From positions 62,001-126,000 of the forward strand of contig NZ_QFWT01000008.1 of the NCBI RefSeq assembly GCF_003144035.1: a stretch of 64,000 nt of DNA. The letters run 5' to 3'. The notes beneath the pieces are model-generated. The model was given only the letters and a program-made list of their open reading frames with translations. It was not told the origin of the DNA and did not search any database. A program made the translations under genes and the position numbers. Below, one piece after another: positions 18,518-28,286 of the stretch. Positions within the stretch are counted from its first letter, which is position 1. The number at the start of each line of letters is the position of its first letter. The stretch comes from Vibrio albus (GTDB lineage: Bacteria > Pseudomonadota > Gammaproteobacteria > Enterobacterales > Vibrionaceae).

Positions 18518-20265
18518 ATGCAGCACAAGTTCGTCATCTATCAGGTGTTTACTGCAATACCCGGACAACCAATACCCCGTGGGGAACAGCAGAACAGAAT
18601 GGCCTCGGCAAATTCAGCGACTTTACCCACCAGGCACTAAAAGCAATTAAAGAGTTAGGCGTTACCCATATCTGGTATACCGGTGTTCCCCATCACGCTT
18701 TGCTCGCAGACTACAGGGAGTTTGGTATCACCAATGATCATCCCGCAGTAGTCAAAGGGCGCGCCGGCTCCCCTTATGCCGTTAAAGACTATTACTCGGT
18801 AAACCCCGATCTTGCAGACGATCCGGCCCAAAGGCAGGAGGAATTTGCAGCCCTTATTGAACGTACTCATACTCACGGCTTAAAGGTCATTATTGATATT
18901 GTTCCGAACCATGTCGCCAGATGCTATCAGGGACAAGACAACCCTGACGGAATCTCTGATCTGGGCGCGAACGACAATACCCAGACTGAATATGACCGGC
19001 ATAATAATTTTTATTACATTCCGCAGCAAGAGTTTCAGGTTCCCGATATACCAGACAGCTACCAGCCGTTAATCAACGAATCCCTTTTTCCATCCTACCG
19101 TGAATTTCCGGCAAAGTGGACCGGGAATGGTTCAAGAGAGGCAAAACCAGGTTTTGATGACTGGTATGAAACCGCCAAAATCAACTACGGCATTCGTCCG
19201 GATGGTAGCAAAGATTTTTCCGAACTGCCCGACGACTATTCACAGCATGATTACAGAAAACATCATGAGTTCTGGCAAGATAAAGAAGTGCCGGATTCCT
19301 GGAAAAAATTTCGCGATATCGCCCTCTACTGGCTGGATAAAGGTGTCGATGGCTTTCGCTATGATATGGCGGAAATGGTGCCGGTCGAGTTCTGGAGCTT
19401 TATGAACTCGTCAATCAAGATGCATAGGCCAGAGGCATTTCTGCTGGCAGAGGTATACCAGCCGAACCTGTACCGTGACTACATCCATCTGGGAAAAATG
19501 GATTATCTGTATGACAAAGTCGATTTATACGATCTGCTGAAAAACATCATCCAGCAAAAATCCTCAACCAGCCGGATAACTGAAGTACAACGGCAGTTGG
19601 CTGATATCGAACACCACATGCTTAATTTTCTGGAAAACCATGATGAACAGCGTATTGCCTCTCCGGAATTTGCCGGTCATCCGGAACTTGCCAAACCTGC
19701 GATATTACTCAGTGCGACTCTCAGCAGTTCTCCGACAATGATTTACTTTGGACAGGAAGTCGGTGAAGCCGGAGCCGAAAACGCAGGATTCGGCCAGCCA
19801 TCACGCACTTCGATATTCGATTATATTGGTGTGCCTGCCCACCAGCGCTGGATGAATAACGGTAAATTTGATGGCGGACAGCTATCTGAGCAAGAAAAAT
19901 CTCTACGGTTCTTTTATCAGTCAGTATTGAATTTTACCCTCAATACCAAGGCTCTGACTGGCAGTTATCATGACCTTTACACTGTAAATCAGGAGAACAT
20001 GGGTACCGGCAGAGATCACTGCTTTTTGTTTGCGCGAAAATTGGATGGGCAGGTAGTGATTGTGGCGGTCAATTTTCACCCTGAGGAAAGCTTTCATTTT
20101 CCGGTGCTGATTCCGGAAGAACTTGGGTTAACAGAAAACAATTATTGTTTTAGAGAAATGATTATGGGAGAAAGTAAAATCGAATTAGAGAGGAAAAACA
20201 GCAAGGTTTCGGGAAGGCTCACTCTGCCACCTCTGGCAGCTTTGGCTTTTTGCTTTAAAAAGTAA
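18518..20265 (+). pseudogene. GH13 alpha-amylase-family enzyme, frameshifted by an apparent 10-nt deletion
   Basis: The natural start ATG (18518) reads MQHKFVIYQVFT, the family N-terminus, then runs out of frame. The family continues with R-L-F-G-N-T, and here only GC remains before AATACC at 18556. From there the frame (NTRTTNTPWGTAEQNGLG...) is open to the stop at 20265. The simplest reading is loss of 10 nt between 18553 and 18554. The in-frame region upstream has no ATG, GTG or TTG start; the first is a TTG at 18700, which would remove the first barrel strand. The catalytic acids remain intact (D in DGFRYDMAE, E in LLAEVYQP, D in NFLENHDEQR), so the break is recent or a sequencing error. 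It has no signal peptide and probably acted on cytoplasmic maltodextrin. Confidence 0.8.
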
Positions 20266-20267
20266 TC

Positions 20268-20297
20268 ATAAAAAAGCCCACTTCAATAAGTGGGCTT
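20268..20297 (-). terminator. Terminator of the 983-aa lipoprotein gene
   Basis: On minus, a stem AGCCCACTT/AAGTGGGCT with a 4-nt loop is followed by six T. The hairpin also lies just past the GH13 stop on plus, without a T-run there. Confidence 0.85.
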
Positions 20298-20324
20298 GGA
20301 TTGTATATGATTCAATTATCGAAA

Positions 20325-23276
20325 TTAGTCGATACGCGAAAATGTTTCAGTACTTTCACCGTAATCAGACATATCAAGCGTTAGACCACTATCAGAAAAA
20401 CTATATGGCAATGTCACACTTGCAGCAAAACCACTCGGGCCAGCATCACCATTGCTATTACCCGCTACCGTATCACAACCGGCATCACCATCGTCTTCAC
20501 AAACGGCTGTGAAATCGGTTGTAGCTGCTGGAGTGAAAGTAATGGCACTCTCGTTAAGCGTATACGTACCAAACTCTGTCGCATTAACGATTGCGTGACC
20601 ATAATTAACGGCAGTCAGCAACTGATCAATGCTCGGCTCTGATGGTGTACTATCTGATACATAATCCTCATCGTAAAAACCGGTATAGCTCTCATTCAGG
20701 TCAACATGCATATAGTTGCCATTGCCATCCAAAACGATAAGAGTGATCTCATCAGGGTTTTCAACATACCATGCACCTGCTTCCGGGTGGTCAGTAGTAC
20801 TGACTATTTTAGTCAAGGCTCCAGATCCATCCTCGCTGCTAAGCGTCATCGCTGTAGAGGCACCAGACGTAACAGTAAGTGTCGCACCCACTAAAGTATC
20901 GTCAGCATTAGAATTGATAACCGGAGATGCACTGGTAAAAACAGATTCCGTATCAGAAGTGTTCAAGTTATAAGTCCCGCTTTCAACACCACCTATAACG
21001 CCACCAGCACCCAGAGTCTGTTGAGCGCCAACATAGTTTTCATTATCCACAATAACTGCAACAGCGGCCATAGGAGCACCAGGTTCACTATACACCCATG
21101 CACCTGTCAGCAGGTTTTCATACTCGGTATAAGACCAAGTTGCACCAAGAGCGACTTCATCATAAGTAGAGTCATCATTCTCTTCATCTCCATCACCGTT
21201 ATAATCCTGACCTACAGTTGCATCAACATACAGGTAACCATAATCATTGGTTGGCACCTGATCGGCATCAAGTGTAAATGTTACCGAAGCGCCATTAATA
21301 GATACAGAGTAGTAATCCGTTGACACATGTGTTCCAGGGATATAATCACCATTAGACCAGTAATCGGTGTTCACCCATGAACCATTGGCGTTCATACCGA
21401 ATTCCATATTTTCATTGATGCCAATCCAGAGTATGTGGCTATAGCCGGCTGGTGCTTCCGAATTTAACGCTTCTTGAATATCACCATTTGCAGTGACCGT
21501 AACCTGAAGCTTCGCATCAGATGTTTCCACCGCACTGACTGACAATAACTCGAAGCCAGCGTGAGCTCCATTAGTTGAATCATCGGTTTCATCGAGAACT
21601 TCTCGTTCAGAAGACAGGTCCGAATAAAGGCTAGCTTCAAGTGCAGACTGGTTGGTGTACAACGTTTGTTCGTACGTCTCATAAGTCTCACCACCATCTT
21701 CTGTTTCTGTGATTTCAACAGAATAAGAGTCACTGCCTTCACCTAACAGAGTAATCGTTGTTAGTTCGCTTCCAACACCGGCAACTAACTGACCACTAGC
21801 ATTAATTACGTATGGAATAGATTCACTGCCATCATCTTGTTCAGGATTCAGCATATTAAGACTAGTTAATGTGTAGTTAGAACCAAAAGTAATCTTGTAG
21901 AAATCGTCGGCATACCAGGTCTGGCCACTAACCATGTCATTCGTCATAGCAATGGTATCAGAAGTACCGGTATCCCCCGTGTCCGAAGAATCATCTGACT
22001 CAAGAGAAGCTAAGTATTCGCTCGCTTCGGTTTCATCATGATAAATCCGGCCAGAACCGCTCACTGTTGAACCGTCTTCAGTGTATTCATAACTGAATGC
22101 AAAATAATTTGCTTGGATATCTGTAAACGTCAGTGTATTCACAGAAGCATCGTCATCATCAGTGACAACCATTTCAAGGTCTTTGAAAGTAATGGTTGTG
22201 GTTCCACTTTCACCATCATTTTCATTAACCCACTCACCAGTGGACAGGTCACTACTAAATGTCCACGATTCCATAAATGCGTCAGTATCGCTGACGACCG
22301 CATATGTAGTATTACCAGCCAAACGCTGTCTAATCAGATACGTTTCTGCTGCAGCTTTATCTGCTAGTGGGTAAAGACGTTCAACATTGCTGCTATCAGC
22401 TTGGTTGGTCATCTCTATATAATGAGAGTTATCATCAACCTTTACTAATTCGAGAGTATATGTATTGCTCTCACTACTTTCAGTATCGGCGATAGTTAAG
22501 GTAATACTATCATCTTGAGAAGTACTGAGCGTAATTGAGGCTTCTCCATTGTCACTACCAACTTGATCGGTATAAGTAGCAGACGTGACATTGCCATCAC
22601 TATCAACTGAAAATAGTACTTTTCCATAGCTAAGATCACCATCATAGCCGACATCTAGTAGACCTTTACTATCTGACAGGATGGTATTGATTAAGTGAGT
22701 CGTAGCCTCGGCTTCTGAGATCACTACATCACCAGCGTCTTCGACAACCGTTGTCACTGTGCTGCTTACCGCTGTAGCAGTAGTGTCAGTGTCATCACTT
22801 AAATCAACCGTTGAAATATCAGTAATTTCGGCTTCAGTCATAGCTGCAACAAAAGCTTCAGCTTTAGTCTGAGTATCAGAGTCAGAATCAGAGTCAGAAT
22901 CAACGCTAACATCAATACCGTTAGTTGGGTCACCATCATCATCCAGGTTTTGCAGTATCTGTGCAATTGCAGTATCTGTTTCCTGAATCGTTTCACCACT
23001 AGCAACATCTTCCAGCACAGTTGAAGAAATGGTCTTTAAAGCGATTGAACCAATAGAAAAAGTACAGTCTGCACCCTCTTCAAAGAAGAATTTACCATTA
23101 CTATCAGTGGTACCTGTTTCAGAGCCACACGTATAATTGATACCAGCAACTGCGGCGTCAACATAATATGCATATGGAGTAGTATTTGTAGAAGAGCTGC
23201 TGCTTCCGCCGCCACATCCAACTAACTGGGTAGAACAAAGCGCCCCGATAACCAGAGCCAACTGAGTACGTTTCAT
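20325..23276 (-). CDS. Large acidic lipoprotein of unknown function
   Basis: 983 aa. A lipoprotein signal peptide ends in LVGC (acylated C21), followed by GGGSSSSS, a flexible linker. The next part (PYAYYVDAAVAGINYTCGSETG...NGKFFFEEG) resembles modules common at the N-terminus of secreted gammaproteobacterial lipoproteins. The rest is very rich in D, E, S, T and G, with an SDSDSDSD run near residue 128 and beta-rich segments, and no catalytic motif I can recognise. The residue after C21 is G, so outer-membrane sorting is expected. The gene diverges from a LuxR-type regulator with a 16-nt palindrome between them. Its N-terminus resembles that of the 1841-aa lipoprotein at 43642. Confidence 0.7.
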   Translation of the reverse strand: MKRTQLALVIGALCSTQLVGCGGGSSSSSTNTTPYAYYVDAAVAGINYTCGSETGTTDSNGKFFFEEGADCTFSIGSIALKTISSTVLEDVASGETIQETDTAIAQILQNLDDDGDPTNGIDVSVDSDSDSDSDTQTKAEAFVAAMTEAEITDISTVDLSDDTDTTATAVSSTVTTVVEDAGDVVISEAEATTHLINTILSDSKGLLDVGYDGDLSYGKVLFSVDSDGNVTSATYTDQVGSDNGEASITLSTSQDDSITLTIADTESSESNTYTLELVKVDDNSHYIEMTNQADSSNVERLYPLADKAAAETYLIRQRLAGNTTYAVVSDTDAFMESWTFSSDLSTGEWVNENDGESGTTTITFKDLEMVVTDDDDASVNTLTFTDIQANYFAFSYEYTEDGSTVSGSGRIYHDETEASEYLASLESDDSSDTGDTGTSDTIAMTNDMVSGQTWYADDFYKITFGSNYTLTSLNMLNPEQDDGSESIPYVINASGQLVAGVGSELTTITLLGEGSDSYSVEITETEDGGETYETYEQTLYTNQSALEASLYSDLSSEREVLDETDDSTNGAHAGFELLSVSAVETSDAKLQVTVTANGDIQEALNSEAPAGYSHILWIGINENMEFGMNANGSWVNTDYWSNGDYIPGTHVSTDYYSVSINGASVTFTLDADQVPTNDYGYLYVDATVGQDYNGDGDEENDDSTYDEVALGATWSYTEYENLLTGAWVYSEPGAPMAAVAVIVDNENYVGAQQTLGAGGVIGGVESGTYNLNTSDTESVFTSASPVINSNADDTLVGATLTVTSGASTAMTLSSEDGSGALTKIVSTTDHPEAGAWYVENPDEITLIVLDGNGNYMHVDLNESYTGFYDEDYVSDSTPSEPSIDQLLTAVNYGHAIVNATEFGTYTLNESAITFTPAATTDFTAVCEDDGDAGCDTVAGNSNGDAGPSGFAASVTLPYSFSDSGLTLDMSDYGESTETFSRID

Positions 23277-23356
23277 GATTCGTTCCTATTTATAAAAATT
23301 GAGTAGACAACCTAGAATTAGAAATCTAATTATTTTGTGAACCATGTACTCATGCA

Positions 23357-23372
23357 TCACCCATATGGGTGA
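23357..23372. promoter_or_regulatory. Perfect 16-nt palindrome between lipoprotein and LuxR-type genes
   Basis: TCACCCATATGGGTGA is self-complementary and lies 81 nt upstream of the lipoprotein ATG and 142 nt upstream of the regulator ATG. It is a good operator candidate for the LuxR-type protein. Confidence 0.55.
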
Positions 23373-23395
23373 AAACACATATGAATAGATATATT

Positions 23396-23413
23396 ATTTG
23401 ATATTAATCAAAT
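23396..23413. promoter_or_regulatory. AT-rich inverted repeat in the same gap
   Basis: ATTTGAT-ATTA-ATCAAAT is an exact 7-bp inverted repeat with a 4-nt spacer. It could be a second operator or chance in an AT-rich gap. Confidence 0.3.
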
Positions 23414-23513
23414 TACATTCTTTTAAATTTCTTAATAGAATTCGCTTTATTACCCCAATGAATGATAATTATCCTATTAAAGCTTAATAAATTTTCTTGG
23501 ATAAAAGTCTTCG

Positions 23514-24266
23514 ATGATCACCATCAATCAAGCAAACAATGTTCTTAATAGTGTTTCTCTGGCTACTGAAGAAGCAATAGAGAAGCTCATTGAAGACGAG
23601 CTAAATTATATGGGGTTTGCTCAGTGCGTAATTATTATTCTGGATTCAGAGCATAATCCGGTCTTTCGCTATCATCGGGGATTTACCCAACACCAGCTTG
23701 ATACTTATGTTAAATATATGAATCACGATATTTATATGAACAGCTATTTTAAAGAAGGAAAGTTTGGGAAACTGCAATATTTACAAGAACTAATACCAAG
23801 CAAGAATATAAATAATGAGATTTTTTGCGATATTTTAGTTCCAGCACTGAAAATCGAACATTCGATGGCTGGCTTACATACACTAACCTATCAACATATG
23901 TTCTTTTTTAGCTCCTATACCGCACGTAAACCCACCGTCAAACAACAAATGCAACTCTATGAGTTCTGGCAATTTATGATTCACTGGGCAAACAGTTGGG
24001 TAACTCATAAGGAATTAGATCAACAGTGGCAAAAGCTGAGTTCTTATAGACAAAAAGCAAAGTTAAATCAGAGCCTTACGCCATCAGAAAGAGCGGTTTT
24101 ATCACTCCTTATTCAAGGACTGGACGGTAGCGAGATTGCCCGTCATAGAAATGTATCTAAAGAAACCGTCCGTAGCCAAATAAAGCAGCTATTGAAAAAA
24201 ACAGGTAGTAAACACCAGAACCAGTTGTTATCCCGATTCTTCTATGGACAGCTTGATATTTTATAA
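23514..24266 (+). CDS. LuxR-type (GerE helix-turn-helix) transcriptional regulator
   Basis: 250 aa. The C-terminal 65 residues form a GerE helix-turn-helix (LTPSERAVLSLLIQGLDGSE...SKETVRSQIKQLLKKTG). The N-terminal 170 residues look like an alpha/beta sensor domain (CVIIILDSEHNPVFRYHRGF), PAS- or GAF-like, but not a clear acyl-homoserine-lactone domain. The ligand is unknown. The ribosome site is weak. It is divergent from the 983-aa lipoprotein gene, and local control of that gene through the palindrome is the simplest inference. Confidence 0.75.
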   Translation: MITINQANNVLNSVSLATEEAIEKLIEDELNYMGFAQCVIIILDSEHNPVFRYHRGFTQHQLDTYVKYMNHDIYMNSYFKEGKFGKLQYLQELIPSKNINNEIFCDILVPALKIEHSMAGLHTLTYQHMFFFSSYTARKPTVKQQMQLYEFWQFMIHWANSWVTHKELDQQWQKLSSYRQKAKLNQSLTPSERAVLSLLIQGLDGSEIARHRNVSKETVRSQIKQLLKKTGSKHQNQLLSRFFYGQLDIL

Positions 24267-24313
24267 AACTACAGGTGGTAGCAGCCTCTACTATCACCTG
24301 TGGTTGGAATGTA

Positions 24314-25783
24314 TTACGAAATAATCTGCTCAGAAGAACAAAAAGCAGCCTCATTCACCGTCACCGTTCCGGCACAACAGGTTAGCAGAGAGCCCTTTGA
24401 TTCTGGCGCAAAAACCAGATTAGTCAGGGTATATAACCCTCCACACAGATGCAGCTCGCTGGAGCAGGTATCCGAGATGTGAACGAAATCAATGACGTCG
24501 CTATCAGGTATTTCCAGCACACTTTCAAATGCAAAGAGCGCCTGATACTCATCACTTCCGTTAGAGTCAAGCGTGCTTCGTTTCGTTGTCAGGTGAATAC
24601 CTGATTCATCTCTGTTGAATGTATAGCTGATAGCGTCATTACCCAATGGACGATATTCAACTTCACTGTCCACCGGCATGGTTAGCGACAACTTAGTTAT
24701 ACCAACCAGAGTCTCAGTAGGTAACTGAAGACTTTCTTTCTCCACCAGAGTACGACTCTCGTTAAGCACTGGAGAATACGAGCCTTTCCACTCATCCGGA
24801 AGCTTACTGACCAACCGAACGCCTTCCTGAGTTTCTGCTAATTGCAGTTTTCTCGGTATACTCATCGCCCCGCGCCAGTGCGCTGTAGGAATACCGTTGG
24901 CATAAAGGTTATTATTCATCCAGGCAATAGCGATTCGCTGGTTATCGGCAACGTCTGACCAGCTCTGAGCAGCATAAAAATCCCGCCCGAAGTCCAGCCA
25001 CAAAACCGTATCATCAGTATTTGCGTTCACGAACTGATAACCGTCAAAGGTACCGACAAAATACTGAGTACCAGTACCACCCACCGGACCGCACTGCTGA
25101 ACGCCGACAACTAATACCCAGTGTGTTTTTCCATCAAGCTGTAATGAAAACAGATCCGGACATTCCAGAGCAAATTCATCATGAGCACCAGCCGTCGCAC
25201 CAAATACGCTGGTTTTTTCCCAGCTTAGCATATCTTCAGAGCGGTAGAAGCCGATATCCTGACCTTCGGAAACCACCATAATCCATGCCCCCGATTCATC
25301 GTGATAAGACACCTTAGGATCACGAAAATCTTTCAGTCCGGGGTTATCCACGACAGGATTGCTCTCTATCTTGTCCCATTTGATTCCGCCATCCTGACTA
25401 CAGGCGATATGCTGACTCTGAATCCAGTTTGAGCCATCTTCAGGCACATAGTTGGCCGTATAAAAAGCAACCACTCCGGGTTGTTCAGCCTGCTCATCAA
25501 ACAACCCGCTCGAGTTGTTCCGGTCAACCACAGCACTACCGGAAAAACAGGCTCCACGCTCATCAGGAGCCAGAGCAACAGGCATATGGGTCCAGTTTAT
25601 AAAGTCCTCAGAAACAGCATGCCCCCAGTGCATGGGGCCCCAAACTGTATCGAAAGGATGGTATTGATAAAACAAGTGATATTCGTCGTTAATACGGACC
25701 AGTCCATTCGGATCGTTCATCCAACCGAACGGCGGAGAAAAATGAAAACTCGGGCGATAAAGATCACCGGTAAGCTGTGCCAT
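24314..25783 (-). CDS. Glycoside hydrolase family 32 (sucrose/fructan hydrolase)
   Basis: 489 aa with the three GH32 signatures: WMNDPNG (nucleophile D24), FRDPKV (D155, transition-state stabiliser) and ECPD (acid/base E207). A C-terminal beta-sandwich follows the five-bladed propeller. It hydrolyses beta-fructosides such as sucrose, sucrose-6-phosphate, inulin or levan; the exact substrate cannot be told. There is no signal peptide, so it acts in the cytoplasm. GAGG is 8 nt before the ATG. No sucrose PTS or fructokinase gene is nearby, which is unusual for a sucrose operon. It diverges from malE and shares its 404-nt control region, including a perfect MalT box on the strand facing this gene. 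Confidence 0.9.
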   Translation of the reverse strand: MAQLTGDLYRPSFHFSPPFGWMNDPNGLVRINDEYHLFYQYHPFDTVWGPMHWGHAVSEDFINWTHMPVALAPDERGACFSGSAVVDRNNSSGLFDEQAEQPGVVAFYTANYVPEDGSNWIQSQHIACSQDGGIKWDKIESNPVVDNPGLKDFRDPKVSYHDESGAWIMVVSEGQDIGFYRSEDMLSWEKTSVFGATAGAHDEFALECPDLFSLQLDGKTHWVLVVGVQQCGPVGGTGTQYFVGTFDGYQFVNANTDDTVLWLDFGRDFYAAQSWSDVADNQRIAIAWMNNNLYANGIPTAHWRGAMSIPRKLQLAETQEGVRLVSKLPDEWKGSYSPVLNESRTLVEKESLQLPTETLVGITKLSLTMPVDSEVEYRPLGNDAISYTFNRDESGIHLTTKRSTLDSNGSDEYQALFAFESVLEIPDSDVIDFVHISDTCSSELHLCGGLYTLTNLVFAPESKGSLLTCCAGTVTVNEAAFCSSEQIIS

Positions 25784-25896
25784 GCTAGCGTCCTCAGGGC
25801 AAGAAAATATATATATAATAGAGGGAATGTTCTGGCGCTTGTAGCCGTACTTCCTTGTATTTAAAGTCTGATTATGGATGGTCGAGAAGACAAAAA

Positions 25897-25906
25897 CCTC
25901 ATCCCC
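25897..25906 (-). promoter_or_regulatory. Perfect MalT box between GH32 and malE
   Basis: Minus-strand GGGGATGAGG matches the MalT consensus at 10 of 10. It lies 114 nt upstream of the GH32 gene and 281 nt upstream of malE. Confidence 0.75.
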
Positions 25907-25930
25907 TACATTGCCCTGTAAGAGTAGGAG

Positions 25931-25940
25931 GGGGGAGTAG
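25931..25940 (+). promoter_or_regulatory. GGGGGAGTAG motif upstream of malE
   Basis: It differs by one base from the recurring GGGGGCGTAG motif and is embedded in a longer purine run (GGAGGGGGGAGTAG). Confidence 0.3.
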
Positions 25941-25998
25941 AAGAAATCAGCGCGATCCAGGGCAACATCACATTACCGTTTTCCATGACGGCTATATT

Positions 25999-26014
25999 TG
26001 TGACTGAGCGCATA
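25999..26014. promoter_or_regulatory. Possible CRP half-site upstream of malE
   Basis: TGTGACTGAGCGCATA has a perfect left half (TGTGA) and 3 of 5 matches in the right half at the correct spacing. Confidence 0.3.
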
Positions 26015-26074
26015 TTCAATTGACCATTTCTTTATATGATGTTAACTGAACTCACAAAAAAACAACATATCATA

Positions 26075-26101
26075 GGGGGCGTAGAGAATAGTAGGATGAG
26101 T
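26075..26101 (+). promoter_or_regulatory. GGGGGCGTAG motif plus MalT-like box upstream of malE
   Basis: GGGGGCGTAG (26075-26084) is followed 7 nt later by TAGGATGAGT (26092-26101), which has the GGATGA core and matches the MalT consensus at 7 of 10. Both lie about 90-110 nt before the malE ATG. Confidence 0.5.
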
Positions 26102-26187
26102 ATATCTCCATCTTTCGACACAATATGTCTGGTGTACGGTACTGCGTGCCGACAAGCCTGACAATATCAATAAAATGGAAACGAATT

Positions 26188-27372
26188 ATGAAGAAGATGA
26201 CCTTAAGCATGATCGCGCTAAGTACCCTAGCAGCTATCAGCCCAATCAGTGCTAATGCAGCTATTGAAGAGGGACAACTTACGATCTGGATGAGCGGTGA
26301 TAAAGGCTACAAGGGAATGGCTGAAATCGGGGAACGATTTGAAGCAGAAACCGGTATTCCGGTAACCGTTGCTCACCCTGGTGCTGTTCAAGACATGTTC
26401 CCGCAAACTGCTGCACTGGGTGATGGCCCGGATATTATGCTGTTTGCTCATGACCGTTTTGGCGGGTACGCAGAAGCAGGTCTACTGGTAGAAGTTAAGC
26501 CTTCCGCAAATATTAAAGATGGTATTGTTGACTTCGCATGGGATGCAGTGAAATACAAAGGTCAGCTTATCGGTTACCCTATCGCTGTTGAATCTCTGTC
26601 TCTGATTTACAACAAAGACCTGGTTCCTAACCCACCTAAAAACTGGGAAGAAGTCGAAGCTCTGGATAAAAAACTACAGAAAGATGGCAAAAAAGCCATT
26701 ATGTGGAACCTGAAAGAACCGTACTTCACATGGCCTCTGATGGCGGCTGATGGTGGTTATGCCTACAAATACACGACTGATGGTTACGACGTAAAAGATA
26801 CCGGCGTAGCAAACTCAGGAACGAAAGCTTCTATGAGCTTTGTAAAAGATCTGGTTAATAAAGGCATTATCTCTTCGGATATGGATTACTCAGTATCAGA
26901 AGCTGAATTTAACCAGGGCCATGTTGCAATGACAATCAACGGTCCTTGGTCTTGGGCTAACATTGACAAATCAGGAATTAACTACGGTGTGACAACACTG
27001 CCTAAATTCCATGGTCAGTCATCTAAGCCTTTCGTCGGTGTATTAACAGCGGGTATCAGTACTGCGTCGCCAAACAAAGATCTGGCCATTGAGTTTCTGG
27101 AAAACTACCTGTTAACTAATGACGGTCTGCGTACCATTAACAATGATACCTCTCTGGGTGCCGTTGCGCTTAAATCATTCCAAAAAGAACTGGATAAAGA
27201 TAAGCGTATTGCTGCAACAATGAACAACGCTATCAATGGTGAAATCATGCCAAATATCCCAGAAATGAATGCCTTCTGGGGTGCGGTTAAAAATGCCATT
27301 ATCAATATCGTTGATGATCGCCAAACCGTTGATGACGCTCTGGCTGATGCAGAAAAGCAAATGATCAAATAA
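26188..27372 (+). CDS. malE: Maltose/maltodextrin-binding periplasmic protein MalE
   Basis: 394 aa with a Sec signal peptide (cleavage expected after SANA, residue 24) and the MalE opening [23 protein letters not shown]. Other conserved blocks are [40 protein letters not shown] and [19 protein letters not shown]. It binds maltodextrins in the periplasm and delivers them to MalFGK2. The ATG at 26188 has GGAAAC upstream; an in-frame ATG at 26125 would hide the signal peptide and was rejected. malF and malG do not follow, contrary to the usual operon: the next gene is convergent draT. It is therefore an orphan or an additional copy. Confidence 0.97.
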   Translation: MKKMTLSMIALSTLAAISPISANAAIEEGQLTIWMSGDKGYKGMAEIGERFEAETGIPVTVAHPGAVQDMFPQTAALGDGPDIMLFAHDRFGGYAEAGLLVEVKPSANIKDGIVDFAWDAVKYKGQLIGYPIAVESLSLIYNKDLVPNPPKNWEEVEALDKKLQKDGKKAIMWNLKEPYFTWPLMAADGGYAYKYTTDGYDVKDTGVANSGTKASMSFVKDLVNKGIISSDMDYSVSEAEFNQGHVAMTINGPWSWANIDKSGINYGVTTLPKFHGQSSKPFVGVLTAGISTASPNKDLAIEFLENYLLTNDGLRTINNDTSLGAVALKSFQKELDKDKRIAATMNNAINGEIMPNIPEMNAFWGAVKNAIINIVDDRQTVDDALADAEKQMIK

Positions 27373-27396
27373 TCACTTCTCTTCTGTGATAACGAC

Positions 27397-27425
27397 TTCA
27401 GCCCGCGCCTTCTCAGCGGGCTGAA
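27397..27425. terminator. Hairpin terminator between malE and draT
   Basis: A perfect 10-bp stem TTCAGCCCGC/GCGGGCTGAA with a 9-nt loop fills the gap between the convergent genes. T-runs are poor on both sides. Confidence 0.6.
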
Positions 27426-28286
27426 TTATATCGCCAACAGCCTGACTTTTTCCGCCCGATATAACCCGCCTAGCACCATAAATTCCTGCTCTCCCTGCAA
27501 ACCCTGTGGTAACAACGACTCAAAACAGGCAACCTTTTGAAAAGGCACTTTCACGGCATAAACCTGAGATCCGAAGCGTAACGCTGATTCCGGATCAGCG
27601 GTAAATGAGCTGAGATTATTAAACAGCCGCACCGACTGACCATCCAGCGTATGTTCTGGTAACTCGGCACACCCGCGGTAGAGGGTTAAATGGTTAGTTC
27701 CGGGGTAACGCAGGCGTAATTCTTGCTGACAAAAGCAATACAACAGATCAAGCTGACTGTATAGCTCATTGGTATTGTATATGGCACGGGTACACGTTTG
27801 TCGGAACCGAAGATATTCAGGGCTGTCCGGGCCAGACACTGACTCTTTATGAAAGCAGGTGACCAGACCAAACCGGGATTCAACCCAGCTTCGCCACGCT
27901 GCTCCCTGTTCATTGTCTGAATCAAACAACCACCCTAACAGTAGCCGACGATAATTGACCTTGGGCCGGGGTGGAGAATCGTCCATATCCTGATTCTGCG
28001 GTTTCACTTTCGCCAGATGAAAACGAGCCGTCATAAAATCATTAAAGGATCTGGCCCTGGCTACAGGGTCTTGCTCCCCTTTTAAAGAGTCAAATAAACG
28101 GGGGTACCAGGTACTGATACCGTCCAGCTCTAACGGAATAGGGTTATCCTGATAAGCTACACTCGCCAATAGCCAGGAAGGCACATTACAGTAATTGAGA
28201 GGAAAAGTGATCCGATGTAACAACTCCGCTTCAGCGTCACCAGGAGTATATAACGACGTATCCGCAGAACAAGAATCAGACATCAT
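27426..28286 (-). CDS. draT: NAD+--dinitrogen-reductase ADP-ribosyltransferase DraT
   Basis: 286 aa from the ATG at 28286, which has AGGAAG eight bases upstream; longer in-frame extensions run through draG and were rejected. The DraT signature NVPSWLLASVAYQDNPIPLELDG is at the N-terminus. The ADP-ribosyltransferase triad regions appear as LTLYRG (arginine), NNLSSFT (serine block) and GEQEFMVLGG (glutamate block). In diazotrophs DraT ADP-ribosylates an arginine of NifH and switches nitrogenase off in response to ammonium or energy loss. It overlaps draG by 11 nt, implying translational coupling. No nif gene is in the window, so the target here is open: NifH elsewhere, or another protein. Confidence 0.88.
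   Translation of the reverse strand: MMSDSCSADTSLYTPGDAEAELLHRITFPLNYCNVPSWLLASVAYQDNPIPLELDGISTWYPRLFDSLKGEQDPVARARSFNDFMTARFHLAKVKPQNQDMDDSPPRPKVNYRRLLLGWLFDSDNEQGAAWRSWVESRFGLVTCFHKESVSGPDSPEYLRFRQTCTRAIYNTNELYSQLDLLYCFCQQELRLRYPGTNHLTLYRGCAELPEHTLDGQSVRLFNNLSSFTADPESALRFGSQVYAVKVPFQKVACFESLLPQGLQGEQEFMVLGGLYRAEKVRLLAI

Noticed and set aside
18700..20265. Treating the GH13 gene as an intact protein starting at the TTG at 18700
   Set aside because: That start removes the first strand and about 60 family residues, has no ribosome site, and ignores the matching N-terminus readable from 18518 in another frame.
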